In this document: positions 1-8,485 of the stretch, piece after piece | Layout: each line of letters starts with the position of its first letter | Position numbering within the stretch: the stretch's first letter is position 1 | Origin: Leucobacter sp. 7(1) | GTDB taxonomy: Bacteria; Actinomycetota; Actinomycetes; Actinomycetales; Microbacteriaceae | DNA length: 64,000 nt | Reading direction: 5' to 3' | Assembly: GCF_900163635.1 (NCBI RefSeq) | Contig: NZ_FUID01000026.1 | Span: forward strand, 62,001-126,000 | Made by a program: the position numbers and the translations under genes | The notes under the pieces: model-generated | The model's database searches: none | What the model was told of the DNA's origin: nothing | The model's input: the letters and a program-made list of their open reading frames with translations, nothing else

Positions 1-440
1 TAGTCCCCGGCCTGCGCGCAGATCCGTACCACGAACTCTTTGGTGGTCCCGTAGAACACCTCGGAAGCGGGCGAAGGGCACAGGCCGTTGACCTCGGGTG
101 CCACGACCGGAGCTTGGGTTGTTGGTCGCGGGGCCGCTGTGGTGGGCTTGGGCGCGGGGGCCTGAGGCGTCGCGGGAGCCTCCTGGGCGACCGGCGCGGG
201 ATCGGCCGCGGCGGGTGCCTCGGGGGCGACCGGTGCGGCAACCTCAGCTGGCTGAGTGGCTGCGGAGTTGTTCCCGTTCATGATCGCGTAGGTGATGCCG
301 GCGCCGGCGCCGATCGCCAGGAGTCCGCCGAGCACCAGTATCGTGATTCTCTCCGCGGGCCGGGCGAAGAGTCCGGGCTGTGCGGGAGCGGGGCTCGCCG
401 GGGGCGCGGTCGGGGTCGGGTCAGGGAGTTCCGTGCTCAT
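1..440 (-). CDS. Membrane-anchored Pro/Ala-rich protein, 3' end outside window
   Basis: An open frame starts at an ATG at 440 and runs leftward off the window edge, giving 146 residues so far. The product begins with a short Pro/Thr-rich cytoplasmic stretch (about residues 1-30), has one hydrophobic segment (about 32-53, TILVLGGLLAIGAGAGITYA), then a long Pro/Ala/Thr linker (about 60-115) and the start of a folded region with two cysteines (NGLCPSP and RICAQAG). This layout suggests a single-pass protein with a small extracytoplasmic domain held away from the membrane by a flexible linker. It is divergent from the LuxR-family gene at 809. I do not recognise the family and the missing C-terminus could change the picture. 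Confidence 0.7.
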   Translation of the reverse strand, partial: MSTELPDPTPTAPPASPAPAQPGLFARPAERITILVLGGLLAIGAGAGITYAIMNGNNSAATQPAEVAAPVAPEAPAAADPAPVAQEAPATPQAPAPKPTTAAPRPTTQAPVVAPEVNGLCPSPASEVFYGTTKEFVVRICAQAGD

Positions 441-808
441 GGCGTCCTTTCGAGGCTCACGCGGGCCGGGGAGATCGGGGGAGGCGTGTGGGTTGCGAGT
501 CGTGAATGACGGCTGCCACGGCGACACACCTCTAAGTATGTGCGTTTTCTATCTGTTATCCATTCTAACTCAGTGCACTATCGCTGTGAGGAGAGCCGGG
601 TATGAGGAAACAAATGCGCTCTGCGCTGAGGCCGAGGGGTCGCTCCAAGTGCGGGAGCCTGGGAGGACCGTGAGTGTGAGGCGGTTCTTTCCCACTGGAA
701 GACACCCAACCCGTACTCAGGCAGGCCCGGTTACACTGGGGGACGCAGTTCGGGTTCGCTCCGATCGCTGCGTCCACGGGGCTCGGGGGACCGAACCTGG
801 AGGTTCTC
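441..808. other. Divergent intergenic region with inverted repeat
   Basis: This 368-base gap separates the leftward membrane protein from the rightward LuxR-family gene, so it must hold promoters for both. It is less GC-rich than its surroundings in the middle (around 520-640). Apart from the inverted repeat at 741-775, I see no gene that I can support: the frames that cross it have no convincing ribosome-binding site or family resemblance. Confidence 0.5.
741..775. repeat. 8-bp inverted repeat in leader of LuxR-family gene
   Basis: GGACGCAG at 741-748 and CTGCGTCC at 768-775 are perfect reverse complements separated by 19 bases. The repeat lies 33 bases before the TTG start of the regulator at 809, so it could be an operator for autoregulation or a leader hairpin. 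The symmetry is seen directly; the function is inference. Confidence 0.4.
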
Positions 809-3379
809 TTGCGCAAGGTTTCCTATCAGTCGCGCCCGCACTTAGTGCAGGTCCTGCGCCGGTATTTGCTGGCTGGGTACGACGTCGAATTGTTGTCGCC
901 GAGAGGGAACGGCGGATCCCGGTTTCTCCGTGAGTTCCTCGCCGAGATCAGAGAGCACGGTCAGGCGGCCGTATTGCTTCCCGACGTGGGCGACGAACGC
1001 CCGGTGCCGAGCGTTTTGCTCGCTGCGCTGGCTGACCAGGGGCGTACGATTCCGAACACCACGGTGAGTTCGCCAACCGAACTCGCCGCGCACATGGAAC
1101 GAGCCTTCGGGAGTCGTCCCCTGACGCTCGTTGTCGACGGTCCGCAAGCGCTCACTCCGCTGCTGCAAGCGGCAATCGCGCTGTATCGGGCCTCGGCGCA
1201 ATTGCAGATCGTGCTGCTGTGCGATCGCGAAAATACGGCCCCGGAGCGAGCCCCGCAGGCGGTCACCGTGCCGCTGCCGACGCTCACCTTGGAAGAGCTC
1301 GGCGCTGTGCTCAATGGCGTGTGCGGCGCACCACTCGACGCGGGCACTTTGAGTCGGGTGTACGCGAAATCCGCGGGGCTTGTGAAGCTCGCGGTCGCCA
1401 TCGCCGAAGTGGGAGTGATCGAGGGGAATCTGAAGCTTGTGGACGGGCTGTGGGTGGCAGCACGGGATCTCTGGAGTCCCCGTCTGCTCCCGATGGTGCG
1501 GAGTTACGCCCAGGGAGCGGGGCCGGAGGACGCGGATGCGCTTGAGGCGATTGCCGTCGCGGGGCTCGTGTCCGCCGCGGACGCGGTGTCTCTGATCGGG
1601 GCGGACCGTGTGGAACGCCTAGAGCGCCAACAGCTCATCGCCGTTGAGGCCACCGGGACCCGCCACTGGGTGACCGTGAACCCGCCGATCCTCGGCGAGA
1701 TGTTTCGACACGGTCGGTCCCCCATGCGGCTGGCGCGGGTCGGCGCCCAGATCGAAGAGGTGACCGCGAAACCGGTTGAGGCGCTGACTCCCATTGACAC
1801 GAGGGTTCGGATCGGGCGGATCGATCCGATGATGATCCGGCGAGTCTCTGAACAGAGGGCCGTCACGCTCAGGACCGCGCACCGCGCGTGGGAGGAGCAC
1901 GGGAGCGCGGACGCGGGCCTCCGCTATATAGATGCGCTCGTGGCCAGCAGCGCACCGGCCGCGGAGGCACTTGCCGTCGTCGCACTGGTGTCGGGACTGC
2001 CACTCAGCTCGGAACAGCTTGCCCGTCTCCGAGTCTGGGAAGCGCGGGTGCTTGGATATCAGAAGGGAGACGTCCGGGCGGCGCTCGCGCTCCTCGACGA
2101 TGCGGGGGACCGGGGGCGTGCGCTCGGCGAGTACCGCGGTCTTGTTGTCGCGGCGCGAATGCGGCTCGCCGCGGACCTCGACGTGATCCCGGTGGATGCG
2201 GAGACGCAACTCGCAGACGCGGTCGACTTGCCGCTGCTTGTGCGGCAGGAACTTCGCACCGAGTTGGTCGCGGTCCACTACGCTCGAGGCCATCTCGCGG
2301 CAGCAAGCGCTGGGATCGCAGAGCTGCGCCAGTGGAGCCAAGACCGGGTCGGGCACCGCGCACGCGTGTACGACGCGCTGGTGGATCTGGGGGCGGGCCG
2401 CGCGGAGGCCGCCACCCGCACCGTGAGTCAGGGTTTCGAAGACGCGAAGGATGAGCTCGACGGGACCATGATGCGGGCCTACACTTACGTGTTGTTCCTG
2501 CTTGTCTTGTCACGCGGGCAGAGCCTTGGCATTGCGCGGGTGAACGAGCTGTTTACGGCGCTCGGTACCGTGCCGGTCTTTCCTCAGAATGCTCACCTGG
2601 GCGTGCGGGTCTGTGGCCTCGTCAGCGTCAACGGATCAGTTGAAGAGATTCAGGGTCTCGTGCGCGAGTTGGGTTCGGTTCCGCTCTCAGCTGGCACGCT
2701 ACCGGGAACCAGTCGTGCCTGGGCGGAAGCGAAGCTCGCCGCAACCACGGGGGAGGTCTCAGTCGCTGCCAAACTGTGCTGGGAGGACGCCCTCGACCTG
2801 CGCAGGCGCGGAGGTGCACTTGCGGCTGCACACAGCGCCGTGCGGTCACTGGAGTACCGCTATGACGAGACTCGGGCAGAGCAACTCTCGGGGTGGCTGG
2901 AGGGCATCGATAGTGAGCCGTTCAGGGCAATCTTGGACTACCTCCGTGCCCGGTCGCGCGGGCATGCGGCGGGGGTGCGCGAGGTGATCCAGCTGCTCGC
3001 AGCGGTGGGGCAGATCGGACACGCAATGCAGGCCTATCGTGATCTCAGCCGGCTGCAGGACGTCCGGAACGATCACCAGCTTGCTGCTGACATCTCAGCG
3101 GAGCGTGACGCGTTTAGCAGTGCGCTTGAAAGCAGCGGAATGGATCTTCTGCAGATGGTGGCCACAGAAGCGAAATTGACTCGAAGGGAAGAGGAGGTTG
3201 CGCGACTCATTGCGGCCGGACTGACGAACCGACAGATCCAGGAAGAGCTCGTGCTCAGTATTCGCACAGTCGAGAATCACGTGCACAGGCTCATGCGGAA
3301 GCTTCGGGTGTCCTCTCGGCAGGAAGTGGTTGATGCCGTGCGGGGCTGGGTAGGGGAAGCTGCAGGAGAGCCTGCGTAG
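809..3379 (+). CDS. Very large LuxR-family transcriptional regulator
   Basis: This 856-residue protein starts at a TTG (809) with a good GGAGG box at about 799-803. The last 68 residues (789-856) form a LuxR/GerE DNA-binding domain, with TNRQIQEEL as the first helix region and SIRTVENHVHRLMRKL as the recognition helix region. Upstream it has the layout of the large STAND-ATPase LuxR regulators, but the P-loop position near residues 31-41 reads SPRGNGGSRFL and lacks the usual GxGK(S/T) lysine, so nucleotide binding is doubtful. LVVDGPQAL (about residue 110) resembles a Walker B strand. The middle is helical and repeat-like. Neighbouring genes suggest it may control the wall-anchored adhesin at 4712, by analogy with the similar regulator next to the pilus genes at 40354. 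That link is inference. Confidence 0.85.
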   Translation: MRKVSYQSRPHLVQVLRRYLLAGYDVELLSPRGNGGSRFLREFLAEIREHGQAAVLLPDVGDERPVPSVLLAALADQGRTIPNTTVSSPTELAAHMERAFGSRPLTLVVDGPQALTPLLQAAIALYRASAQLQIVLLCDRENTAPERAPQAVTVPLPTLTLEELGAVLNGVCGAPLDAGTLSRVYAKSAGLVKLAVAIAEVGVIEGNLKLVDGLWVAARDLWSPRLLPMVRSYAQGAGPEDADALEAIAVAGLVSAADAVSLIGADRVERLERQQLIAVEATGTRHWVTVNPPILGEMFRHGRSPMRLARVGAQIEEVTAKPVEALTPIDTRVRIGRIDPMMIRRVSEQRAVTLRTAHRAWEEHGSADAGLRYIDALVASSAPAAEALAVVALVSGLPLSSEQLARLRVWEARVLGYQKGDVRAALALLDDAGDRGRALGEYRGLVVAARMRLAADLDVIPVDAETQLADAVDLPLLVRQELRTELVAVHYARGHLAAASAGIAELRQWSQDRVGHRARVYDALVDLGAGRAEAATRTVSQGFEDAKDELDGTMMRAYTYVLFLLVLSRGQSLGIARVNELFTALGTVPVFPQNAHLGVRVCGLVSVNGSVEEIQGLVRELGSVPLSAGTLPGTSRAWAEAKLAATTGEVSVAAKLCWEDALDLRRRGGALAAAHSAVRSLEYRYDETRAEQLSGWLEGIDSEPFRAILDYLRARSRGHAAGVREVIQLLAAVGQIGHAMQAYRDLSRLQDVRNDHQLAADISAERDAFSSALESSGMDLLQMVATEAKLTRREEEVARLIAAGLTNRQIQEELVLSIRTVENHVHRLMRKLRVSSRQEVVDAVRGWVGEAAGEPA

Positions 3380-3413
3380 GTGGCCGGACTGAGTACTCAG
3401 AACACCCACCTAC
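3376..3413. terminator. Stem-loop at 3' end of LuxR-family gene
   Basis: GTAGGTGG (3376-3383) pairs with CCACCTAC (3406-3413). Between them, symmetrically placed, is the perfect 12-base palindrome CTGAGTACTCAG (3389-3400). The outer arm overlaps the stop codon of the regulator (3377-3379). No U-tract follows. It is probably a transcription terminator, although the inner palindrome could also be a protein-binding site. Confidence 0.45.
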
Positions 3414-3974
3414 CTCACTCGACTCGGGCTCTGGGGTACTCAGGTGCCGAGTAAACGCGGAAATCCAACCTATTGTCGTTTCTGAGAGGTACACAACGCA
3501 CCACATACGCCCGGTTTCCGGGTGGCGGAGCGGAAAGGGAGGGGCAAGGCTTTGGTCATGTCTCTGTGTATGTCTCACCGCTGGTGGATTCTTCGCAACG
3601 ACGGAGTTGATGAAGCTAGCACTTCGCTGTGGTCGACCGATACCCCCATCCCCCATCCCCTCGGTCGGCCACAGCGCCAGTCTTCTCGGCTTGACGGCCG
3701 AGCCCGTGTCGCCTCACGCGGAACTCGTGGGAAGCCGCTTTCGCGTCTCTGGCACTCGGAGCAGTTGCCACAGCCCGGTGCACAGACCTGCATTTCCTTG
3801 ACAGAACCCAAGTTCAGACGTACTTTGCAGAGTGCAGGGCCTTGTCTCGGAAGCGCGCCATAATCCCCATCCAACCCCCGGCGCGATCCGGTCCCGGGCA
3901 GGGTCGGGTCTCCACGGAAGTCCACGCCGACTCCGGGAGGCCCTTGCACGTGTACCCGCCCCGCAAGGGGTGTA
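3414..3974. other. Gene-poor stretch, nothing recognised
   Basis: About 560 bases with no reading frame I can support on either strand. Codon structure is irregular, frames lack ribosome-binding sites, and a GC-poorer patch lies near 3450-3490. A small CCCC-GCAA-GGGG hairpin at 3959-3970 sits just past the stop of the leftward small gene and could help end its transcript. Confidence 0.4.
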
Positions 3975-4265
3975 TTACGCGCGAAGCCCGGCCCAGGGGG
4001 CACCGTGTGCTGGGGTCCGAGGCGGGGACCGAAACGCGCGTAGCTCGCGCTGAAAGTGACCGCAGAGCGCTGAGGCCTCAAACTCTGAGTCCGCGGTGCA
4101 GCGAATCATGTCGAGGACTTCAATGATCTGATCGCAACTGAGGCACCACGGTGGCGAAACTGTCTCGAGTGGGTGTTCGCAGAGTCCCCGGTACGCGCGG
4201 ATCAGGGCACCGGCGACAGTGTTCAATCGCGCTCGCGGCTCCTCGTCCGCAGTCGCCTCGCTCAC
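3975..4265 (-). CDS. Small cysteine-containing hypothetical protein
   Basis: A 96-residue frame starts at a GTG (4265) preceded by a strong GAGGAGGG ribosome-binding site, which is the main reason for calling it. It is cytoplasmic in character, with no signal peptide or membrane segment. It contains a CxxC (WCLSCDQ, residues about 42-48), a further cysteine (IRCTADSEF) and a CxH (ALCGHFQ, about residues 67-73), spaced so that a small metal-binding fold is possible. The last 20 residues look disordered. It is divergent from the small gene at 4481, and the shared upstream region carries repeated GTCAAG elements. I do not recognise the family. Confidence 0.45.
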   Translation of the reverse strand: MSEATADEEPRARLNTVAGALIRAYRGLCEHPLETVSPPWCLSCDQIIEVLDMIRCTADSEFEASALCGHFQRELRAFRSPPRTPAHGAPWAGLRA

Positions 4266-4310
4266 ACGCCCTCCTCGATGAGGTCACAGCCCGTCCAGAT
4301 GCTCACCACA

Positions 4311-4394
4311 GTCAAGTTGCCGGGGTCGCCCGTGTCAAGTGCTCGACGAAAACACTTGACGGATCCCGCGATTCGAACGAGAGTTGCTGTCAAG
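4311..4394. promoter_or_regulatory. Cluster of four GTCAAG half-sites in divergent promoter region
   Basis: GTCAAG occurs at 4311-4316, 4334-4339 and 4389-4394, and in reverse (CTTGAC) at 4355-4360. The second and third make a perfect 8-bp inverted repeat, GTCAAGTG (4334-4341) and CACTTGAC (4353-4360), with 11 bases between. The cluster lies between the leftward gene starting at 4265 and the rightward gene starting at 4481. It looks like a multi-site operator for an unidentified regulator. Confidence 0.4.
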
Positions 4395-4480
4395 AGACGC
4401 GATTCTCGAATTCGTGGTGTTCACCGACGAACCCCACGGGCAGGTTTCCAGCCGGACTGTGTGGTGAAGGAGGCGTAAGC

Positions 4481-4654
4481 ATGGGGCGATTCACTGACTC
4501 GGTGAAGTCACTGTTTGCGCGGCGAGAAAATCGGGTCTTCACGCCCGAGGACGCCGCCGAAATCGACGACTGGGTGGACGAGGGCGGAGCCGCGCACCCG
4601 TACGGACCGCCTCGCGTGAAGGACGATCCGGACGAAACGCCACCGGGGCGGTAG
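4481..4654 (+). CDS. Small acidic hypothetical protein
   Basis: A 57-residue frame begins at an ATG (4481) preceded by GAAGGAGG at about 4466-4473, a near-ideal ribosome-binding site. The N-terminal 20 residues are basic and possibly amphipathic (MGRFTDSVKSLFARRENRVF); the remainder is acidic and then Pro-rich, ending DPDETPPGR. There is no signal peptide or membrane span. It ends 57 bases before the adhesin gene at 4712 and may share its transcript. I do not recognise the family. Longer upstream extensions of the same frame (from 4151) lack a ribosome-binding site. Confidence 0.5.
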   Translation: MGRFTDSVKSLFARRENRVFTPEDAAEIDDWVDEGGAAHPYGPPRVKDDPDETPPGR

Positions 4655-4711
4655 CCGGAATACCGAAACGGGCTCGGGGGAGTCCGGTGCGCAAGCACGA
4701 GGGGAACAGAC

Positions 4712-7369
4712 ATGGGTAACCGAACACGCAGTGCCTGGTGCGCCACGGGAGTCAGCGCGGTGCTGCTCGCCGCGATGCTGGGCCCGGTCTCGCCGGCGCT
4801 CGCCGCAGAGACCACCGTCGCAAATGTCGCGGAACTCCAATCCGCGGTGGAGGCGCTTCCAGCTGGAGCCGCGACTGTCACTCTGGCGAGTGGCTTTGCC
4901 CCGGTCGGTGCGCCGCCGGTCATTGTGCTTCCGGCGGGCGTGCAGCTCACCCTTGCGGGTGACGGCACCACGGTCACGAAGGTCGAGGGCACAACCGGGC
5001 GGCACCTTGATTTCCGTGGGGACGGAAGCCAGACTGTCACCGTAACGGGGATCGACTTCACGGGGTTCAACGACCCGGACCCCACGGGACAGGCGGGCGG
5101 TGTTCCCGGAGGCGGACTTGGCATCCAGAATGTCCCGGAGGTCGCGGTTACGCAGTCCACTTTTGCGGGCATCGATGGCTCCGCTGGTCTCGCTCTGGGT
5201 GGCGTGAAGACTCTGAACGTCTCCGACTCGAGCTTCCTCGGCAACCGGGCGGCTGCCGGTGCCGCGGTGGAGCTTCCGGTAGGCATCAACGCGACGTTCA
5301 CGCGCGCCACCATGCACAAGAACTGGGGCACGCAGTCCGGCTACTCCGGGGGAGCGCTGCGCGCCGTTGGGAAAAGCACCCTGACGATTGAGAACTCGGT
5401 GTTCACCGGCAACGTCTCCTTGACCCGTGGCGGCGCGATCTCCTTCCACCAGATGGATGGTGCACTGACGGTGCGCGACAGCGTGTTCACGGGGAACAAG
5501 GTCCCGCTCGCTGCGAACAACACCACAGTGAACGACGGCGGTGCGATCGCGGTCAACGAGCGGCCGATCGCGGAGCCACAGACCGGCAAGACCCTCATCA
5601 CCGGCAGCACATTCAGTGAGAACGTCGCAGCAGACGAGGGCGGTGCGCTGCTCATCCAGTCCGGGAACGGCTCCTCCGCGGTGATCCAGAACAGCACCTT
5701 CTATGCGAACCGTGCCGAGGGGAAACAAACTCCGCTTGACGATACGAGCGGCGGGGGCGCGATCGAGGCGTTCGGGACGCCACTGACGCTCGAACACAAC
5801 ACCTTCGTGAATAACCTCGTAATGCGTGGGACATCCTTCGCTTTTCAGCGGGGCGGGGCAGTTTCGGCCACGGGCGACAACGCGTATCTGAAAGCGCAGC
5901 CGCTGAAGCTCTCCCACAACCTGTTTGTCGGCAACGACTCGGTCAATAACGACGGGGCTTCTGCCGGGACGAGCAGCTACCGGCAAGTCTCGGCGCGGGG
6001 CGGAATCGAAGCGGTTGTGGGGGTCCCGGACACCGAAGCGGCAATCGACGAATCACCTGACGCCCCCAAGCTCGACCGTGACGGACTCGAGCTGAAGTAC
6101 CCGGATTTGACTGAGGAAGAATCCAAGGCTGAGGGCGAGCCGCTCGCTCTTGACCTTGGGGGCACGACAAACATCGGGGTCGACAACGGGACGGCGATTG
6201 ATCTCGCGGAGATCAACCGCATCGCCGTGCTCGGTGACGACGCTGCGGCGCCCGCGCCCAATGGCAGCACGATTGTCGCGGGTGATGCCCGGACGTCGAG
6301 CACGCAGACGCCCGGAACGATCCGGTTTCATCCCGGAGACGGGGATCTCCTGAAAGGAGTGGCCGACGGTGTTGGCCCCGCAGCTGCGGGCATCGTGACC
6401 GACCAGCGCGGGTTCCCCGTAGATGAGCCTGCGGACGCGGGCGCGCTGCAGCAGGCCTTCATCCGTTACGATCCGAACGGTGGCGATTGGGAAGCGTTGA
6501 CGGAGCACGCGTTCGACGGGGCCCGGATCGTGCAACGCGATGGCACCGCGCTCGTGTGGTCAGTGGGGCCGGTAGGGTCCGAAGTGACAACGGAGCAAGC
6601 GCCCACGACGGCACCCACGGAGAAGACGTTCGCGGGGTGGAACACGGCAGCTGATGGATCGGGCGAGGCCTACCCGGCGGGGTCCATCACCATTCCTCCG
6701 GGGAACCTGCGACTCTACGCCCAGTGGCAGGAGGAGGAACCGCCCGTTGAGGACGGCACGGTCACCGTCGAGTACGTCGATGCCGACGGCGCTCCGCTCC
6801 GCGACCCGATCGTGCTCACCGGAAAAGTGGGAGATCCGTACACAACGGAGAAAGTTGTGTTTGAGGGCTACGATTTGCTTCGGATCGAGGGTGTGCCCAA
6901 CGGCACCTTCGGGGCCGAAGCGGTGACCGTGCGCTACCACTACCGTGCGCAGGACATTACTCCGCCCACCGGGACGGGAACGGTCGTGTCTGCCTACGTC
7001 GACGATGCCGGTAAAGCGTTGCGCAGCCCCATTACGCAGACCGGGAAGGTCGGGGAGAAGTATCAGACCAAGCGGCTGAGTTTCTCGGGATACACCTTTG
7101 TACGCGTCGACGGCAAAGCGACAGGCAACTACGCGCAGACTCCGATTGCGGTGACCTACGTCTATCAGAAGGACGGTTCAGTGACGCCGCCGCCGGTTGT
7201 GGATCCGCCGGAGGGGAAGACGCCCCCCGCAGCCACAACCGGGCCCCTCGCGACCACAGGTCTGAACCTCGGGTGGCCGCTTGTTGCCGCAACGGGCGTC
7301 GCCATTCTCATCGCGGCTGGCGTGTTCCTCCTGGGCCGGCGCCGGCTCGGGGACGGCAACGCGCAGTAG
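4712..7369 (+). CDS. Wall-anchored beta-helix adhesin with InlB-type and MucBP repeats
   Basis: An 885-residue secreted surface protein. A Sec signal peptide covers about residues 1-32 (cleavage near ALA-AE). Residues about 35-480 show regularly spaced turns such as VFTGN, TFSEN and TFYANRAEG, typical of a right-handed parallel beta-helix. Residues about 584-677 match the Listeria/Bacteroides InlB B-repeat pattern (YDPNGG ... FAGWNTAADGSG ... LYAQW). Two MucBP-like domains follow (about 682-746 and 750-818). The sorting signal is LATTG at 846-850, then a hydrophobic helix and GRRRLG. LAxTG is the motif class favoured by actinobacterial class E sortases rather than the canonical LPxTG enzyme. 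No sortase gene is adjacent; the only one in the window is class C at 39348. Start supported by a GAGGGGAA box. Confidence 0.85.
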   Translation: MGNRTRSAWCATGVSAVLLAAMLGPVSPALAAETTVANVAELQSAVEALPAGAATVTLASGFAPVGAPPVIVLPAGVQLTLAGDGTTVTKVEGTTGRHLDFRGDGSQTVTVTGIDFTGFNDPDPTGQAGGVPGGGLGIQNVPEVAVTQSTFAGIDGSAGLALGGVKTLNVSDSSFLGNRAAAGAAVELPVGINATFTRATMHKNWGTQSGYSGGALRAVGKSTLTIENSVFTGNVSLTRGGAISFHQMDGALTVRDSVFTGNKVPLAANNTTVNDGGAIAVNERPIAEPQTGKTLITGSTFSENVAADEGGALLIQSGNGSSAVIQNSTFYANRAEGKQTPLDDTSGGGAIEAFGTPLTLEHNTFVNNLVMRGTSFAFQRGGAVSATGDNAYLKAQPLKLSHNLFVGNDSVNNDGASAGTSSYRQVSARGGIEAVVGVPDTEAAIDESPDAPKLDRDGLELKYPDLTEEESKAEGEPLALDLGGTTNIGVDNGTAIDLAEINRIAVLGDDAAAPAPNGSTIVAGDARTSSTQTPGTIRFHPGDGDLLKGVADGVGPAAAGIVTDQRGFPVDEPADAGALQQAFIRYDPNGGDWEALTEHAFDGARIVQRDGTALVWSVGPVGSEVTTEQAPTTAPTEKTFAGWNTAADGSGEAYPAGSITIPPGNLRLYAQWQEEEPPVEDGTVTVEYVDADGAPLRDPIVLTGKVGDPYTTEKVVFEGYDLLRIEGVPNGTFGAEAVTVRYHYRAQDITPPTGTGTVVSAYVDDAGKALRSPITQTGKVGEKYQTKRLSFSGYTFVRVDGKATGNYAQTPIAVTYVYQKDGSVTPPPVVDPPEGKTPPAATTGPLATTGLNLGWPLVAATGVAILIAAGVFLLGRRRLGDGNAQ

Positions 7370-7378
7370 GCGCGGATC

Positions 7379-7415
7379 CGGTGTCGGCCGCAGTACCGCT
7401 ACGCGGCCGACACCG
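7379..7415. terminator. Bidirectional terminator between convergent genes
   Basis: CGGTGTCGGCCGC (7379-7391) and GCGGCCGACACCG (7403-7415) form a perfect 13-bp stem with an 11-base loop. It sits between the adhesin end (7369) and the oxidoreductase; the latter's stop codon (7399-7401) lies in the loop. Confidence 0.75.
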
Positions 7416-8385
7416 TGAAGCGTACTGACGCGAGCTGCTCTTCGCGGGTTGGCGCAGCGTGCACCGTGACGAGCTCGTCGACGTCGGCAAACTTTGCGAA
7501 CGCTGCGAGCTCAGCCCGCACCCGCTCAGGACCGCCGATCGCGGTGTGCGTCAGCATGTTCCGGATCTCGATGCCCGCGGGTGTATCCAGCAGCGGTGCC
7601 GCCTCGTCTGCAGTGAGTTCCTGATCGCGACCACGGGAGAGGAACCGCCGCACCCGGTCCAACTCGGCACGGGCGAAGAGCCGCTCTGCCGCCTCATCGG
7701 TTTCCGCTGCCACCACATTGACGCCCGCGCTCACGTAGGGCGTCGGGTGCGCCGCGCTCGGCACGTAGTTTGCGCGGTAGTGCTGTACTGCTGTGGTGAG
7801 GAGCTGCGGGGCAAAGTGTGACGCGAAAGAATAGGGCAGCCCAAGCTGGGCGGCGAGCTGCGCGCCAAACAGCGAAGATCCGAGGATCGTGAGCGGGACA
7901 CGGGTGCCCCGGCCGGGGTACGCGTTCACTGCAGCCCGCGGCAGGTCCTCCGAGAGATACTGCTGGAGTTCGAGCACATCGGAGGGGAAGCGCTCGGCAG
8001 CCTCGTGGGTGCGCCGGAGTGCGCGGAACGTGGCCCCGTCAGTGCCGGGTGCGCGTCCCAGGCCGAGGTGAATGCGTCCGGGATGCAACTCGGCGAGCGT
8101 GCCGAACTGCTCGGCAACGAGGAGCGGTGCGTGGTTCGGGAGCATCACGCCGCCCGCGCCGAGCCCAATGCGCTGTGTCTGCGACGCGATGTGGGCGATC
8201 AGCACTGCCGTCGCGCTTGAAGCGATCGACGGCATATTGTGATGCTCGGCGTACCAGATCCGCGTGTAGCAGTGCTGCTCCGCTGTCTGGGCAAGCGCAA
8301 CAGAGTGCGCCAGGGCGTCTGCGATCGTGCCATCCGCCTCCACCGTCGCGAGATCCAGGACAGAGAGGGGCGGCAGCACAGTCAT
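7399..8385 (-). CDS. LLM-class flavin-dependent monooxygenase (MsnO8/YhbW-like)
   Basis: A 328-residue bacterial-luciferase-like TIM-barrel oxidoreductase. Family hallmarks are [15 protein letters not shown] near residue 45, the Gly-rich [15 protein letters not shown] and the phosphate-binding type segment [16 protein letters not shown], and SYAFASHFAP-like sequence (YSFASHFAP) in the C-terminal half. Such enzymes use reduced FMN supplied by a separate reductase to oxygenate small molecules; the substrate cannot be told from sequence. Length is normal for the family. It follows the MHS transporter on the same strand, but a hairpin at 8439-8470 separates them, so co-transcription is uncertain. 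Confidence 0.85.
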   Translation of the reverse strand: MTVLPPLSVLDLATVEADGTIADALAHSVALAQTAEQHCYTRIWYAEHHNMPSIASSATAVLIAHIASQTQRIGLGAGGVMLPNHAPLLVAEQFGTLAELHPGRIHLGLGRAPGTDGATFRALRRTHEAAERFPSDVLELQQYLSEDLPRAAVNAYPGRGTRVPLTILGSSLFGAQLAAQLGLPYSFASHFAPQLLTTAVQHYRANYVPSAAHPTPYVSAGVNVVAAETDEAAERLFARAELDRVRRFLSRGRDQELTADEAAPLLDTPAGIEIRNMLTHTAIGGPERVRAELAAFAKFADVDELVTVHAAPTREEQLASVRFTVSAA

Positions 8386-8438
8386 ATGGAGTGTAACGCG
8401 CGAGCCGGGCCGACTATTCCGGGGCGCTGGAGATGCAC

Positions 8439-8470
8439 ATGGCGGCCGCCCCCAAGGGAACGGCCGCCAT
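8439..8470. terminator. Terminator between transporter and monooxygenase genes
   Basis: ATGGCGGCCG (8439-8448) and CGGCCGCCAT (8461-8470) form a perfect 10-bp stem around a 12-base loop, 16 bases past the transporter stop on the reverse strand. No clear U-tract. Confidence 0.55.
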
Positions 8471-8485
8471 TCACGTCACGACGAG

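Noticed and set aside
4508-5986. 492-residue reverse frame opposite the beta-helix adhesin
   Set aside because: No signal, motif or ribosome-binding site; shadow of a coding region with high GC at third positions.
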